The notes under the pieces were generated by a model. The model saw only the letters and a program-made list of their open reading frames with translations. It had not been told where the DNA came from and did not search any database. A program made the position numbers and the translations under genes. A stretch of 64,000 bases of DNA from Streptomyces cellulosae (GTDB lineage: Bacteria > Actinomycetota > Actinomycetes > Streptomycetales > Streptomycetaceae): positions 97,151 to 161,150 of the forward strand of contig BNBH01000007.1 in the NCBI GenBank assembly GCA_014655195.1, written 5' to 3'. This document shows positions 44,253 through 53,118 of the stretch, piece by piece. Position 1 is the stretch's first letter; each line of letters starts with the position of its first letter.

Positions 44253-44549
44253 ATGACCGCCGCCACCACCGAGCCCACCGAGAAGACCGGCGCCCGCACC
44301 CCCGAGGCCGCCGAGCTGATCAGCGACGCCCGTGAGCGGATCGATGCGCTGGACGACCGGATCATCGGTCTGGTGCAGGAACGGATGGCGGTGTCCGCCG
44401 TGATCCAGAAGGAACGGATCGCCTCCGGCGGCCGCCGTGTGAATCTCTCCCGCGAGATGGAGATCCTCGCCACGTACAGGAACGCCCTGGGCAAGCCGGG
44501 CACCGCGCTCGCCATGACCCTGCTGGAGCTGTGCCGGGGCAAGATCTGA
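44253..44549 (+). CDS. Chorismate mutase (AroQ type)
   Basis: A 98-residue protein from ATG 44253, with GAGGAG 7 bases upstream. It converts chorismate to prephenate, the branch to Phe and Tyr. The all-helical AroQ plan is visible: ARERIDALDDRIIGLVQERM (first helix with the N-terminal Arg), AVSAVIQKERIASGGRRVNL carrying the Lys and Arg of the active site, and SREMEILATYRNALG. The N-terminal 20 residues are a Thr/Glu-rich extension. Monofunctional, with no fused prephenate dehydratase. The leader peptide and hairpin upstream suggest attenuation control. Confidence 0.9.
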   Translation: MTAATTEPTEKTGARTPEAAELISDARERIDALDDRIIGLVQERMAVSAVIQKERIASGGRRVNLSREMEILATYRNALGKPGTALAMTLLELCRGKI

Positions 44550-44896
44550 GCCCGCCTCCCGGGCACGGGCGTACGGACCACGGCACGGGCGTACGGACCA
44601 CGGCGGGGCGTACGGACCGCGGCACGGGCGTACGGATCGTCTCTCACCCGTCCGGTGCGTGACCGGCGGGCCGGGCCGGTCGTTGGTCCCGGTGTCCGCG
44701 TCAGCCAGGGGCGGACCGCAGCAGCACCACGCGTGGCTCGCCGGAGCGATGAGACGGACGGCTCGTGCCGTGCGTCGTGGGACCTCGTTCCGGTACCGGT
44801 GACCGGGAGGCAGGGGACAGCCGCCCCGGTCACGCGAGAGATCGGCCGGTCCCGGGGACGCCCGGGGCCGGCCGACGCGTGTCTCCGTCGTGCGGA
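44550..44896. other. Intergenic region after chorismate mutase
   Basis: About 350 bases between convergent genes. It contains the 20-bp tandem repeat at 44562-44639; otherwise no gene or clear terminator is seen. Confidence 0.5.
44562..44639. repeat. Four tandem copies of a 20-bp repeat with CGTACG core
   Basis: GGCACGGGCGTACGGACCAC occurs twice exactly (44562-44581, 44582-44601), followed by two 19-bp variants (44602-44620, 44621-44639). It is directly after the chorismate mutase stop. Confidence 0.85.
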
Positions 44897-46117
44897 TCAG
44901 GTCCGGGTGACGACCCCGCACTCGTCCGGGTCGCCGTCGCGGGACACCTCTGTGCTGCGGTCGTACGGGTCGCGCGTCTGGCCGGCCTGCGGGGACGCGG
45001 TCCTGAGCTCGCTGAAGAAGGACGGGTTGATCAGTCCGTCGCCCCACCGGCAGTCGTCGTTGCCTATCTCACTCGCGTGGTCCCGGATCCACAGGCGTCC
45101 CTCGGTGCCCTGGTAGCGGCCGAGGTCCGCGGCGTCCACCCGGAGCACCCGGCGGACGATCACCCGGGTCGTCTCGTCGCCGCCGGCCCGGGCCACCCCG
45201 TAGACGAAGGTGTAGTCGGCGGTGATCACGGCCCGCCCCTCGGCCTCCTTGTCGGGCGCCACCGTCATCCGGCCGCCCACCCGCACCTCGCCCACCAGGT
45301 CGACCTTCCGGGGGTCGAAGCGGGTGAACGTCGACACGGGGTCGTTGTCCTCGGTGGGGCTGCGCAGCGCGGACCGCAGATCCGCGAGGTGGCCGGCCTC
45401 CAGCGGGTCCACCAGTGCCAGCGCCTTCACCGGCTCGGCGCCCTTCAGCACGGCCGGGTCGAGGTTGGCGGCGACCAGGAACTCCTTGGCGCCGCGCAGC
45501 GCCTCCTCGACCCGGGCGGCCGGCACACCGTTCACCGCCTTGGCCTCGGGCAGCCGGATGGCGTCCGCCCCCGCCTCCCAGCGCGCGGCCGGGGACCCGG
45601 CGAACGGCCGCTCCCGGGTGGGGATGCCCTCGGCCTCGCCGGGCGCGCCGGTGGGGCGGGCGGTCTCGGGCGCGAGCGGCGACGCCTCCGCGCCGGCCGC
45701 CTCCGTGCCTTCCCCGCCGCCGAGTCCGCCGGGCAGCCAGGACAGCGCGGCCGACGGGTTGACGGCGACGGCGGCCAGGGCGGCGGCGGTCAGCACGCCG
45801 GCCACGCTCCACACCGTGCGGCGGCGCGAGGCCCGGCCGTTCATCTCCTGCCAGGCGGGACCCGTACGCCAGCCTTCCGGCTGGGCGGGCGCCACAGGCT
45901 TCCGCTTCCCGAACCGGCGGCCCTTCCGGCCGGCCGCCGCGGCCCGGGCCTCGTCCATGGCGCGCAGCCGCTCGGTCACCATCCGGGCCCGGGCGGAGGG
46001 CTCCTTGGGCGCGGAGGCGGGGACGCCGGCCTCGCTCTCCCGCAGGAACTGCTCCCACACGTCGTCCGTCGGGGCGGCGGACGCCGGTCGGGACTCTTCG
46101 GACGGCTTCTCGGGCAC
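44897..46117 (-). CDS. Single-pass membrane protein with large extracytoplasmic domain, unknown function
   Basis: A 406-residue protein from GTG 46115-46117. The N-terminal 95 residues are charged and cytoplasmic (DDVWEQFLRESEAGVP), followed by a basic stretch and one helix (TVWSVAGVLTAAALAAVAV, about 100-120). The outer 285 residues contain a conserved-looking block: AKAVNGVPAARVEEALRGAK, VSTFTRFDPRKVDLVGEVRV and DYTFVYGVARAGGDETTRVI. Two cysteines (DDCRW, DECGV) near the C-terminus may form a disulfide. I recognise it only as a Streptomyces-type hypothetical. It diverges from the LAXTG protein, with a Crp-type site between them. Confidence 0.75.
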   Translation of the reverse strand: MPEKPSEESRPASAAPTDDVWEQFLRESEAGVPASAPKEPSARARMVTERLRAMDEARAAAAGRKGRRFGKRKPVAPAQPEGWRTGPAWQEMNGRASRRRTVWSVAGVLTAAALAAVAVNPSAALSWLPGGLGGGEGTEAAGAEASPLAPETARPTGAPGEAEGIPTRERPFAGSPAARWEAGADAIRLPEAKAVNGVPAARVEEALRGAKEFLVAANLDPAVLKGAEPVKALALVDPLEAGHLADLRSALRSPTEDNDPVSTFTRFDPRKVDLVGEVRVGGRMTVAPDKEAEGRAVITADYTFVYGVARAGGDETTRVIVRRVLRVDAADLGRYQGTEGRLWIRDHASEIGNDDCRWGDGLINPSFFSELRTASPQAGQTRDPYDRSTEVSRDGDPDECGVVTRT

Positions 46118-46206
46118 GGGACGGCGGTCCTTCTCTCGGCGGGGAATCGCGATCTACGTGATCTTGGTGGGCGGCGAGCCTAGTCCAGCGGTCACCCCAT
46201 TCACGC

Positions 46207-46220
46207 GTGATCCACGTCAC
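46207..46220. promoter_or_regulatory. Candidate Crp site between divergent surface-protein genes
   Basis: GTGATCCACGTCAC fits GTG-N6-GNCAC exactly and differs from the sucC site at only three central bases. It is 90 bases from the minus-strand start and 150 from the LAXTG gene start. Confidence 0.5.
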
Positions 46221-46369
46221 GTAAAGATTGTGTGAGTTCGGGGACAACCATCCGGGGCCCTCGGTGATCGAACTCACCGACAACAGGGATCAGACCCGTG
46301 CGCCCCACACGGAGGCGCTCTTCGACTCGTGCCGCGACCATGCGGCACGCCGGACTCACCGAGGTCTTC

Positions 46370-47470
46370 ATGAAGCTTCGCCGCGCCCTGGCCACAGCGG
46401 CCGCGACGGCAGCGATAGTCCCGGCCGCCCTCCTCGCGGCCCCGGCCGCTCACGCGACCGACCCCGCGTCCGCCGCCTCCGCGTCCCAGTCGACGGAGAC
46501 GGACACGACCGCCCCGACGACCGCCCCCGCCGAGACGGAGTCCACGGGGTCCGGCACCGGCCCGCAGGACGGACAGCCGGGGCAGGACACCGACGGGACC
46601 GAGGACGGCGACGGGACCGGGAACGACGGCGAGAGCGGCACCGGCGAGGAGGGGAACGGCGCCGAGGACGGCGCCGACGACTCCGCCTCGTCCTCCCCGT
46701 CCTCCACCGCCTCGCCCTCGGTGACCGCCTCCCCCTCGCCGAGCGCCGGCGAGAGCACCCCGGCCGAGGAGGACCCGGAGCTCTGCGTCGACGAGGACGG
46801 AGAGAGCACCGCCGAGCTCAGCGACGACCTGCGCAGCGGTCTGTCGGGCCTGCCCGAGACGATCGTCGCGGGCAGCGGCTGGACCACGTTCTCCTTCGAC
46901 GTCTCCAACCGCGGCGACGAGGAGATCGAGAACATCAAGCCGCTGATCGGCGTCGCCGCGGTCGGCTGGGAGGACATCCGCGACTACTCCGGCCAGATCA
47001 CGGTCCAGGTGTACGACAAGGGCGCCGGCGAGTGGAACACGCTCGCGGGCGCCGCGGGCGAGGGCGCCACGTTCGCCGCGTTCTCGCTCGGCGCCGGCCA
47101 GTCCGTCTCGTACCAGCTGCGGATGTCCGTCAGCGGCAAGGTGCCGGACGCGCTGGGCCTCACCGGCGGTTTCGCCGAGTACTCGGACACCGAGGGCTGC
47201 TGGATCGCCGACGACCCGAACGGCTGGATCTACTTCTTCGACATCCTCGCCGCCGGCTCCGACGCCGGTGACCCCGACGACGCCAAGCCGCAGACCGGCG
47301 GCGTCAAGGAGCTCGACAAGGTCAGCGAGGTGAAGGTCACCGGCAGCCTCGCCGAGACCGGCTCGAACTCCGCCCTGCCGGTGATCGGCCTGGTCGGCGG
47401 CGCCGCCGTCGTGGCCGGCGCGGGTGCGCTGTTCGTCGTCCGCCGCCGCAAGGCCGGCGCCGAGGCGTGA
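46370..47470 (+). CDS. LAXTG cell-wall-anchored surface protein (sortase E substrate)
   Basis: A 366-residue protein from ATG 46370, behind GAGG; upstream ATGs lack ribosome sites. Signal peptide (ALATAAATAAIVPAALLAAP with cleavage near AHA-T). Residues about 35-135 are a Ser/Thr/Asp/Glu/Gly-rich stalk. A folded domain follows (DDLRSGLSGLPETIVAGSGW, WTTFSFDVSNRGDEEIENI, to CWIADDPNG), containing two Cys. The C-terminus is a sorting signal: LAETG at about 327-331, a hydrophobic helix (VIGLVGGAAVVAGAGALFVV) and RRRKAGAEA. LAXTG rather than LPXTG marks it as a class E sortase substrate. The ligand is unknown. Confidence 0.9.
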   Translation: MKLRRALATAAATAAIVPAALLAAPAAHATDPASAASASQSTETDTTAPTTAPAETESTGSGTGPQDGQPGQDTDGTEDGDGTGNDGESGTGEEGNGAEDGADDSASSSPSSTASPSVTASPSPSAGESTPAEEDPELCVDEDGESTAELSDDLRSGLSGLPETIVAGSGWTTFSFDVSNRGDEEIENIKPLIGVAAVGWEDIRDYSGQITVQVYDKGAGEWNTLAGAAGEGATFAAFSLGAGQSVSYQLRMSVSGKVPDALGLTGGFAEYSDTEGCWIADDPNGWIYFFDILAAGSDAGDPDDAKPQTGGVKELDKVSEVKVTGSLAETGSNSALPVIGLVGGAAVVAGAGALFVVRRRKAGAEA

Positions 47471-47503
47471 CCCGGGCCGCCCGTTCGCGGCGGCCCCCGT
47501 GAC

Positions 47504-47551
47504 AAGGGGAAAGGACCTGAGCTCGGAGGGGGGCACAGGTCCTTTCCCCTT
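47504..47551. terminator. Bidirectional terminator after the LAXTG gene
   Basis: AAGGGGAAAGGACCTG (47504-47519) is perfectly complementary to 47536-47551, 16 bp, and its A/T ends give T-runs on both strands. It lies between convergent stops. Confidence 0.95.
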
Positions 47552-47572
47552 GAGTCGTGCGCCGCGTGGGCG

Positions 47573-49387
47573 CTACTTCTTCGGCGGCACCGCCGGCATC
47601 CCCAGGAACGGCAGCTTCAGCGCGCCGAACGCGTCCGCCGGGACGGCCGGGGCCTTCGGCTCCACCGGCTTCAGCCGCCGGTACTCCTCGCCCTGCGCGG
47701 GACGCGGGTCCTCCTCGCCCTTGTTGGGCCAGAACGACATCGCCCGCTCCGCCTGCGCGGTGATGGTCAGCGACGGGTTCACCCCGAGGTTCGCGGAGAC
47801 CGCCGAACCGTCGACGACCGTGATCCCGGGGTGCCCGTACAGCCGGTGGTACGGGTCGATCACGCCGGTCTCCGGGGAGTCGCCGATCGCGCAGCCGCCG
47901 AGGAAGTGGGCGGTGAGCGGCATGCCCGTCAGCTCGCCGACGTTGGAGCCGGGGAAGCCGTTGATCTCCTCGGCCAGCGCGGACGCGCCGTCGGTCGCCG
48001 CCTTGATCTGCTTGGGGTTGGGGGCGCCGTGCCCCTGGCGCGCGGTGAGCAGCCCGCGGCCCGGCCCGGACGGCTTGAGGTACGTCGTCAGGGAGTTGTC
48101 CAGCGACTGCATCACCAGGCCGATGATGGTCCGCTCCGACCAGTGCCGGTTGGACAGCGAGCGCAGCATCAGCCACGGGTGGCGCGCCGCGTTGCCGAGC
48201 CAGCCCAGCACCCGGGCGGTTCCGGAGTCGCGGGACGTGTAGGGCACCTGAAGGATCGACAGGGAGCCCATCGAGTTGGAGCCCTTGCCGTAGCGGACGG
48301 GCTCTATGTGGGTGTTCTCGTCCGGGTGGATGGAGGACGTGATGGCCACGCCACGGGTGAAGTCGGCCTTCGGCTCGCCGGTGGCCTTGCGGTAGCGCCG
48401 GTCGTCGGTCTGCGCGCCCACCAGGGCCTCGGAGTTGGTGCGGGTCCGCTCGCCCAGCCGGTCCGAGAGGTGCGGGAGCTGCCCGCCCGCGCGCATCCGG
48501 TGCAGCAGCGTCTGCGTGCCGTAGGTGCCGGCGGCCAGCACCACCCGGCGGGCGGTGAACATACGGCCCTTGCCCTTGCGCCGGTCGTTCGTGGGCAGGG
48601 TGGCGACGGCGAACCCGCCGCGCGCGTCCTCCGTGACCGACACGGCCGTGGTCATCGGGTGGACGACCGCGCCCGCCTTCTCGGCGAGGTACAGGTAGTT
48701 CTCGTTGAGGGTGTTCTTCGCGCCGTGCCGGCAGCCCGTCATGCACTCGCCGCACTCGGAGCAGGCCCGCCGCGAGGGCCCCGCCCCGCCGAAGTACGGG
48801 TCGGGCACCTCCTGCCCCGGCGTGGCCTTGACCTTGCCGTCGGCGTCCTCGCCGTCGCCGAAGAAGACCCCGACGGGCGCCATGTGGAAGGTGTCGCCGC
48901 AGCCCATCCGCTCGGCCGCCGCCTTCAGGTGCACGTCCGAGGGGGTCATCGTCGGGTTGAGCCGCACACCGAGCATGCGCCGCGCCTGGTCGTAGTACGG
49001 CGCCAGCTCCTCCTGCCAGTCGGTGATGTTCCCCCACTGGGGGTCCTCGAAGAACGGCTTCGGCGGCACGTACAGGGTGTTGGCGTAGTTCAGCGAGCCG
49101 CCGCCGACGCCCGCGCCGGCCAGCACCATCACGTTGCCCAGCAGATGGATGCGCTGGATGCCGTACATGCCGAGCTTGGGCGCCCAGAGGTAGTTCTTCA
49201 GGTCCCAGGAGTTCTTCGGCAGCGACTCGCGGGTCCAGCGGCGGCCGGCTTCCAGCACGCCGACGCGGTAGCCCTTCTCGGTCAGCCGGAGCGCCGAGAC
49301 GGAACCGCCGAAGCCGGAGCCGACGACGAGGACGTCGTAGTCGTAGCCGTCGTCGTCCGGGGCGGGGGCGGAGTTCTCCTGTGACAC
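47573..49387 (-). CDS. GMC-family FAD oxidoreductase with a four-cysteine cluster (cholesterol-oxidase-like)
   Basis: A 604-residue flavoenzyme from GTG 49385-49387, behind GAGGAGAG. The FAD fold is VLVVGSGFGGSVSALRL and VGVLEAGRRW. NVMVLAGAGVGGGSLNYAN and the C-terminal LTAHFLGGCAIGDSPETG plus VDGSAVSANLGVNPSLTI are GMC hallmarks. A C209-x2-C212-x2-C215-x3-C219 cluster (CSECGECMTGCRHGAKNTL) is inserted, as seen in the mycobacterial ChoD-like branch; it looks able to hold an iron-sulfur centre. Substrate is probably a sterol or other bulky alcohol, but unproven. It lies 85 bases after the dehydrogenase gene, likely one operon. Confidence 0.88.
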   Translation of the reverse strand: MSQENSAPAPDDDGYDYDVLVVGSGFGGSVSALRLTEKGYRVGVLEAGRRWTRESLPKNSWDLKNYLWAPKLGMYGIQRIHLLGNVMVLAGAGVGGGSLNYANTLYVPPKPFFEDPQWGNITDWQEELAPYYDQARRMLGVRLNPTMTPSDVHLKAAAERMGCGDTFHMAPVGVFFGDGEDADGKVKATPGQEVPDPYFGGAGPSRRACSECGECMTGCRHGAKNTLNENYLYLAEKAGAVVHPMTTAVSVTEDARGGFAVATLPTNDRRKGKGRMFTARRVVLAAGTYGTQTLLHRMRAGGQLPHLSDRLGERTRTNSEALVGAQTDDRRYRKATGEPKADFTRGVAITSSIHPDENTHIEPVRYGKGSNSMGSLSILQVPYTSRDSGTARVLGWLGNAARHPWLMLRSLSNRHWSERTIIGLVMQSLDNSLTTYLKPSGPGRGLLTARQGHGAPNPKQIKAATDGASALAEEINGFPGSNVGELTGMPLTAHFLGGCAIGDSPETGVIDPYHRLYGHPGITVVDGSAVSANLGVNPSLTITAQAERAMSFWPNKGEEDPRPAQGEEYRRLKPVEPKAPAVPADAFGALKLPFLGMPAVPPKK

Positions 49388-49472
49388 GTGCTCTCCTCGT
49401 CGAAAGCTCTCGTTCATTGCCACGGCCGCCGGAACGGGGACCCGGCGGGGGGACCTGGCGGAAGCGGAGGGA

Positions 49473-51086
49473 CTAGCGGAAACGGAACGCCTTCATCAGG
49501 CGCAGGCTGCGGCTCATGAAGGCCGCGTACTTCTCGTCGTCCATGCCGAGCGACGGCGCCATCGGCAGCAGCCGCTGCTGGGCGACGGTCTGGGCCTCGG
49601 TGTACTTGAGGATCCCCTCCGAGCCGTGCCGGCGGCCGAGACCGGAGTCCTTCATGCCGCCCATCGGGGACTGCACGCTGCCGTACGCGGGCGCGTAGCC
49701 CTCGTTGACGTTGACCGTGCCGGTGCGCAGGCGGGCGGCGATCTCCCGGCCGCGGCGGGCGTTCCTCGTCCACACCGACGAGTTGAGCCCGTACGGCGTC
49801 CCGTTGGCGCGCTCGACCGCCTCGTCCTCGGAGGAGAAGCGGTATACGGAGACGACCGGGCCGAAGGTCTCCTCCGTGCACACGCTCATCGGGGCCTCGA
49901 CGCCGTCGAGGATGGTCGGCTCGTAGAAGTAGGGCCCGATGTCCGGGCGGGCGGTGCCGCCGGCGACCACCTTGGCGCCCTTGGCGACGGCGTCCTCGAC
50001 GTGCCGGGTCACCGCGTCCAGCTGGCGCTGGCCCACCAGGGAGCCCATGTCGGCGCCGTAGGCGAGGGCGGTGCCCAGGCGCAGCGCCTTGGTGCGGGCG
50101 GCGAACCGCTCCAGAAAGGCGTCGGCGACCGACTCGTGGACGAAGAGCCGCTCGATGGAGATGCAGAGCTGGCCGGCGGAGGAGAAGCAGGCGCGGACGG
50201 CGCCGGCGGCGGCCTTGTCGAGGTCGGCGTCCTCCAGCACGAGCATGGCGTTCTTGCCGCCGAGTTCGAGGGAGACGCCGACCAGGCGGGCGGCGGCGCC
50301 CTGGGCGACCTCGCGGCCGGTGCGGGTGGAGCCGGTGAAGGAGACGTAGTCGGCGTGCCGGACGACCTCGGGGCCGACGACCGGGCCCTCGCCGAGGACG
50401 ACCTGGAAGACGTCGGCGGGCAGTCCCGCCTCGATCAGCAGGTCGCGGGCCCACAGGGCGGTGAGGCAGGTCTCCGTGTCGGGCTTCATCACGACCGCGT
50501 TGCCCGCGACGAACGCCGGGAGCGCGTCGCCGACGGACAGTTCGAGCGGGTAGTTCCAGGGCGCGATCTGGCCGATCACGCCCCGCGGGTGGCGGAGTTC
50601 GGTGACCTTCGTCAGTACGGGCACGGCGCCCGTGTGCCGCTTGGGCCGCAGATAGGCGGTGGCGCGGCGGCCGTAGTGGCGGGCGGCGACGGCGACCGCC
50701 TGGACCTCCTCGTGGGCGTGCAGCCGGGCCTTGCCGGTCTCCAGCTGGACCAGGTCCAGCACCTCGGCCTGGCGGCTGAGCACCAGGTCGTGGAAGCGCA
50801 GCAGCACGGCGGCGCGCTCCCGGACCGGCACCCGCGCCCACACGGCCTGCGCGGCACGGGCCGCCTCGAACGCCTTCGCCACGTCCTCGGGCGTCGACTC
50901 GGGCAGGTCGGCCAGCTTCTCGCCGGTGAACGGCGTGTGGTTGGCGGTACGCCCGGATCCCGCCACGCCCTTGGTGAGCTGGGCGACCAGTTCCGGCGTC
51001 ACCACGTCGGCGGCGGTGCGTACGCCCTGGGGGGCGGGGGCCAAGGGGTTGGTGCCGGTCGTTTCCCGGGTCTGCGCGTCCGTCAT
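49473..51086 (-). CDS. Succinate-semialdehyde dehydrogenase (NADP+), aldehyde dehydrogenase family
   Basis: A 537-residue enzyme, ATG 51084-51086. It oxidises succinic semialdehyde to succinate or a related aldehyde. Landmarks: IGQIAPWNYPLELSVGDALP, FTGSTRTGREVAQGAA (cofactor site), VSLELGGKNAMLVLEDAD with the general-base Glu, FSSAGQLCISIERL with the catalytic Cys, and EETFGPVVSVYRF. The sequence resembles the GabD2 group of actinobacteria. A 30-residue N-terminal extension is present. It leads a probable operon with the GMC oxidoreductase, hinting at sequential alcohol/aldehyde oxidation. Confidence 0.9.
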   Translation of the reverse strand: MTDAQTRETTGTNPLAPAPQGVRTAADVVTPELVAQLTKGVAGSGRTANHTPFTGEKLADLPESTPEDVAKAFEAARAAQAVWARVPVRERAAVLLRFHDLVLSRQAEVLDLVQLETGKARLHAHEEVQAVAVAARHYGRRATAYLRPKRHTGAVPVLTKVTELRHPRGVIGQIAPWNYPLELSVGDALPAFVAGNAVVMKPDTETCLTALWARDLLIEAGLPADVFQVVLGEGPVVGPEVVRHADYVSFTGSTRTGREVAQGAAARLVGVSLELGGKNAMLVLEDADLDKAAAGAVRACFSSAGQLCISIERLFVHESVADAFLERFAARTKALRLGTALAYGADMGSLVGQRQLDAVTRHVEDAVAKGAKVVAGGTARPDIGPYFYEPTILDGVEAPMSVCTEETFGPVVSVYRFSSEDEAVERANGTPYGLNSSVWTRNARRGREIAARLRTGTVNVNEGYAPAYGSVQSPMGGMKDSGLGRRHGSEGILKYTEAQTVAQQRLLPMAPSLGMDDEKYAAFMSRSLRLMKAFRFR

Positions 51087-51242
51087 GAGGCGCAGAGTAT
51101 GCCGGGGCGCACGCTTTGTGTACCCGTCGGTAACAGATTCACCCAGGGCTCACACATTGCCAGTGAACGCTGGCAACGAAGCCGCTGATCAGCGCGTTGC
51201 GGTCACCGGCGTTCCACGCGCCGGCGACCGGGCGGGCGGGCG

Positions 51243-53018
51243 TCAGCGCTTGTGGACGTCGTAGGCGTCGAAGACCGTGCGGGCGATCTCGCGGCCGTCC
51301 TCGGCGAAGTAGCCCTTCGCGGGGTAGACGACCCACAGCCGGTACATGTCGCCGTCCTTGTTCCGGTAGTACAGGACCTGCGCCTCGCGCTCCAGCGGCG
51401 GCGTGGTGGTCGTCGTGAAGACGATCGTGTTCGTCGCCGCGTCCTGCTCCTTGTACGTCGTCTCCCTCGGCCGCCCCTTCGGCGCCGGGGTGTCGGCGAT
51501 CCCCCAGGAGAACTCGCCGTCCTTCAGCTCGTTCCAGTGGGCGAACGCCTGCTCGGACGCGGACGCCGGGATCTCGTCGTCCTTGTCGTCGGCCTTCAGG
51601 TCGCGGTCGGTCTCGATCCGCACCATGCCGCTCGGGTCGGTGAAGGAGGCGACGGTGCCGTCGGAGTCCTCGGCCGGCTTGTCCTTCACGAAGCCCTCCG
51701 GCACCGCGAGGGACACGCCCACCCGGTCGCCGAGGTCGTGCGTCTTCCACCCGTCGGGCAGCGGCCCCGCGAACGGGTCCGCGATCACCAGGCCCACCAC
51801 CACGGCGGCCGCGACCACCGCCGCGCCCAGCCCCAGCAGCGTCCTGCGGCCGACGCGGACACCGCCCTCGCTCCCCGGCACGGGCAGCGCGGCCATCTGG
51901 GTGGGCTGCGGCACCGGCGGGTTCGCGGCGGCCTCCAGGGCGGCACGGACCTGGGCGGCGTTCGGGCGGCGCGCCGGGTCCTTCTGGAGCAGCGCGGTGA
52001 TGATCTCGGCCAGCGGGCCCTGCGCCGAGGCGGGCGGCGCCGGCGTGGCGTTGAGCACGGACTGGAGGGTGGCGGGCGTGTTGCTGCGGCGGAACGGCGA
52101 CACGCCCTCCGTCGCCGTGTAGAGCACCACGCCGAGCGACCACAGGTCGGAGGCGGGGCCGGGACGCCGGCCCAGCACCCGCTCCGGGGCGATGTACTCG
52201 GGCGAGCCCACGAAGCCGCCGGTGTCGGTCAGGTTGGTCTCGCCCTCGATCTGGGCGATGCCGAAGTCGGTGAGCACGACCCGGTCGTGACGCCCCAGCA
52301 GCACGTTGTCCGGCTTGACGTCCCGGTGCAGGACGCCCGCCGCGTGCGCGGCCTCCAGCGCGCCGAGCACCTCCAGACCGACGCGGGCGGCCTCACGGGC
52401 GGAGAGCGTGCCCTCCTCCTGGAGCACCGCGCCGAGCGAACGGCCCTGGACCAGCTCCATCACGATCCACGGCCGGCCCTCGACCACGGCGACGTCGTGG
52501 ACGTTGACCACGGCGGGGTGGTCGAGCCGGGCGGCGGCGCGGGCCTCGCGGCGCATCCGCTCGAAGACGTTGGCCCGTTCACGCTCGGGAAGGTGGTCGG
52601 AGACCCTGGGCTCCTTGACAGCGACCTCGCGGTCCACCGTCTCGTCCTTGGCCCGCCACACGGTGCCCATGCCGCCGTGGCCGAGCTTGGCGAGCAGCCG
52701 GTAGCGGCCGGCGATCACGCGTCCCGCTCCGGGGTCGGGCGCGGACGCAGCGGCCTGCGCCGGGCCGCCCGTCGGCGCGGCCTGCGGAGAACCGCTCCCC
52801 TGTGCGCCGTCCCGTCCGCGTGCGCCGTCCGGCGCGGGGTGCGGCGCCCGGCCGTGCGCTTGCGCCTGGTCGTCCCCCTGCGGCGGCACCACGACGGTCG
52901 GCGCCGCGTACGGATTGCCGGGGTGCGGCACGGCCGCCGGCGGGTTCGGGCTGGGCGGTTGCAGACCAAAACTGGTCGGCTCGTCGGCCCCGTTGCGGGC
53001 TCCCCCGTCACTGCTCAT
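51243..53018 (-). CDS. Serine/threonine protein kinase with extracytoplasmic sensor domain (kinase 1 of 5)
   Basis: About 591 residues from ATG 53016-53018 (MSSDGGARNGADEP); ATG 53030 is an alternative. A Pro/Gln-rich 115-residue N-terminus precedes the kinase domain: KLGHGGMGTVWRAKDETVDR, catalytic Lys in VAVKEPRV, HRDVKPDNVLLGRHDRVVLT, then DFGIAQ and SPEYIAPERVLG. All key residues are present. One membrane helix (LLGLGAAVVAAAVVVGLVIA) leads to an outer domain beginning LPDGWKTHDLGDRVGVSLAV and PEGF, the same PsbP/LpqN-like plan as its neighbours. First-numbered of five tandem paralogues on the same strand. Confidence 0.93.
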   Translation of the reverse strand: MSSDGGARNGADEPTSFGLQPPSPNPPAAVPHPGNPYAAPTVVVPPQGDDQAQAHGRAPHPAPDGARGRDGAQGSGSPQAAPTGGPAQAAASAPDPGAGRVIAGRYRLLAKLGHGGMGTVWRAKDETVDREVAVKEPRVSDHLPERERANVFERMRREARAAARLDHPAVVNVHDVAVVEGRPWIVMELVQGRSLGAVLQEEGTLSAREAARVGLEVLGALEAAHAAGVLHRDVKPDNVLLGRHDRVVLTDFGIAQIEGETNLTDTGGFVGSPEYIAPERVLGRRPGPASDLWSLGVVLYTATEGVSPFRRSNTPATLQSVLNATPAPPASAQGPLAEIITALLQKDPARRPNAAQVRAALEAAANPPVPQPTQMAALPVPGSEGGVRVGRRTLLGLGAAVVAAAVVVGLVIADPFAGPLPDGWKTHDLGDRVGVSLAVPEGFVKDKPAEDSDGTVASFTDPSGMVRIETDRDLKADDKDDEIPASASEQAFAHWNELKDGEFSWGIADTPAPKGRPRETTYKEQDAATNTIVFTTTTTPPLEREAQVLYYRNKDGDMYRLWVVYPAKGYFAEDGREIARTVFDAYDVHKR

Positions 53019-53118
53019 GGGTCCATGCATATCGTGCCGGGCCGCCGCCGTTCCACAGCGGGTGGCCACCGGTCACAGACCCGTGACCGACGCCGGGACT
53101 TATGCGGTTTTCATACGG

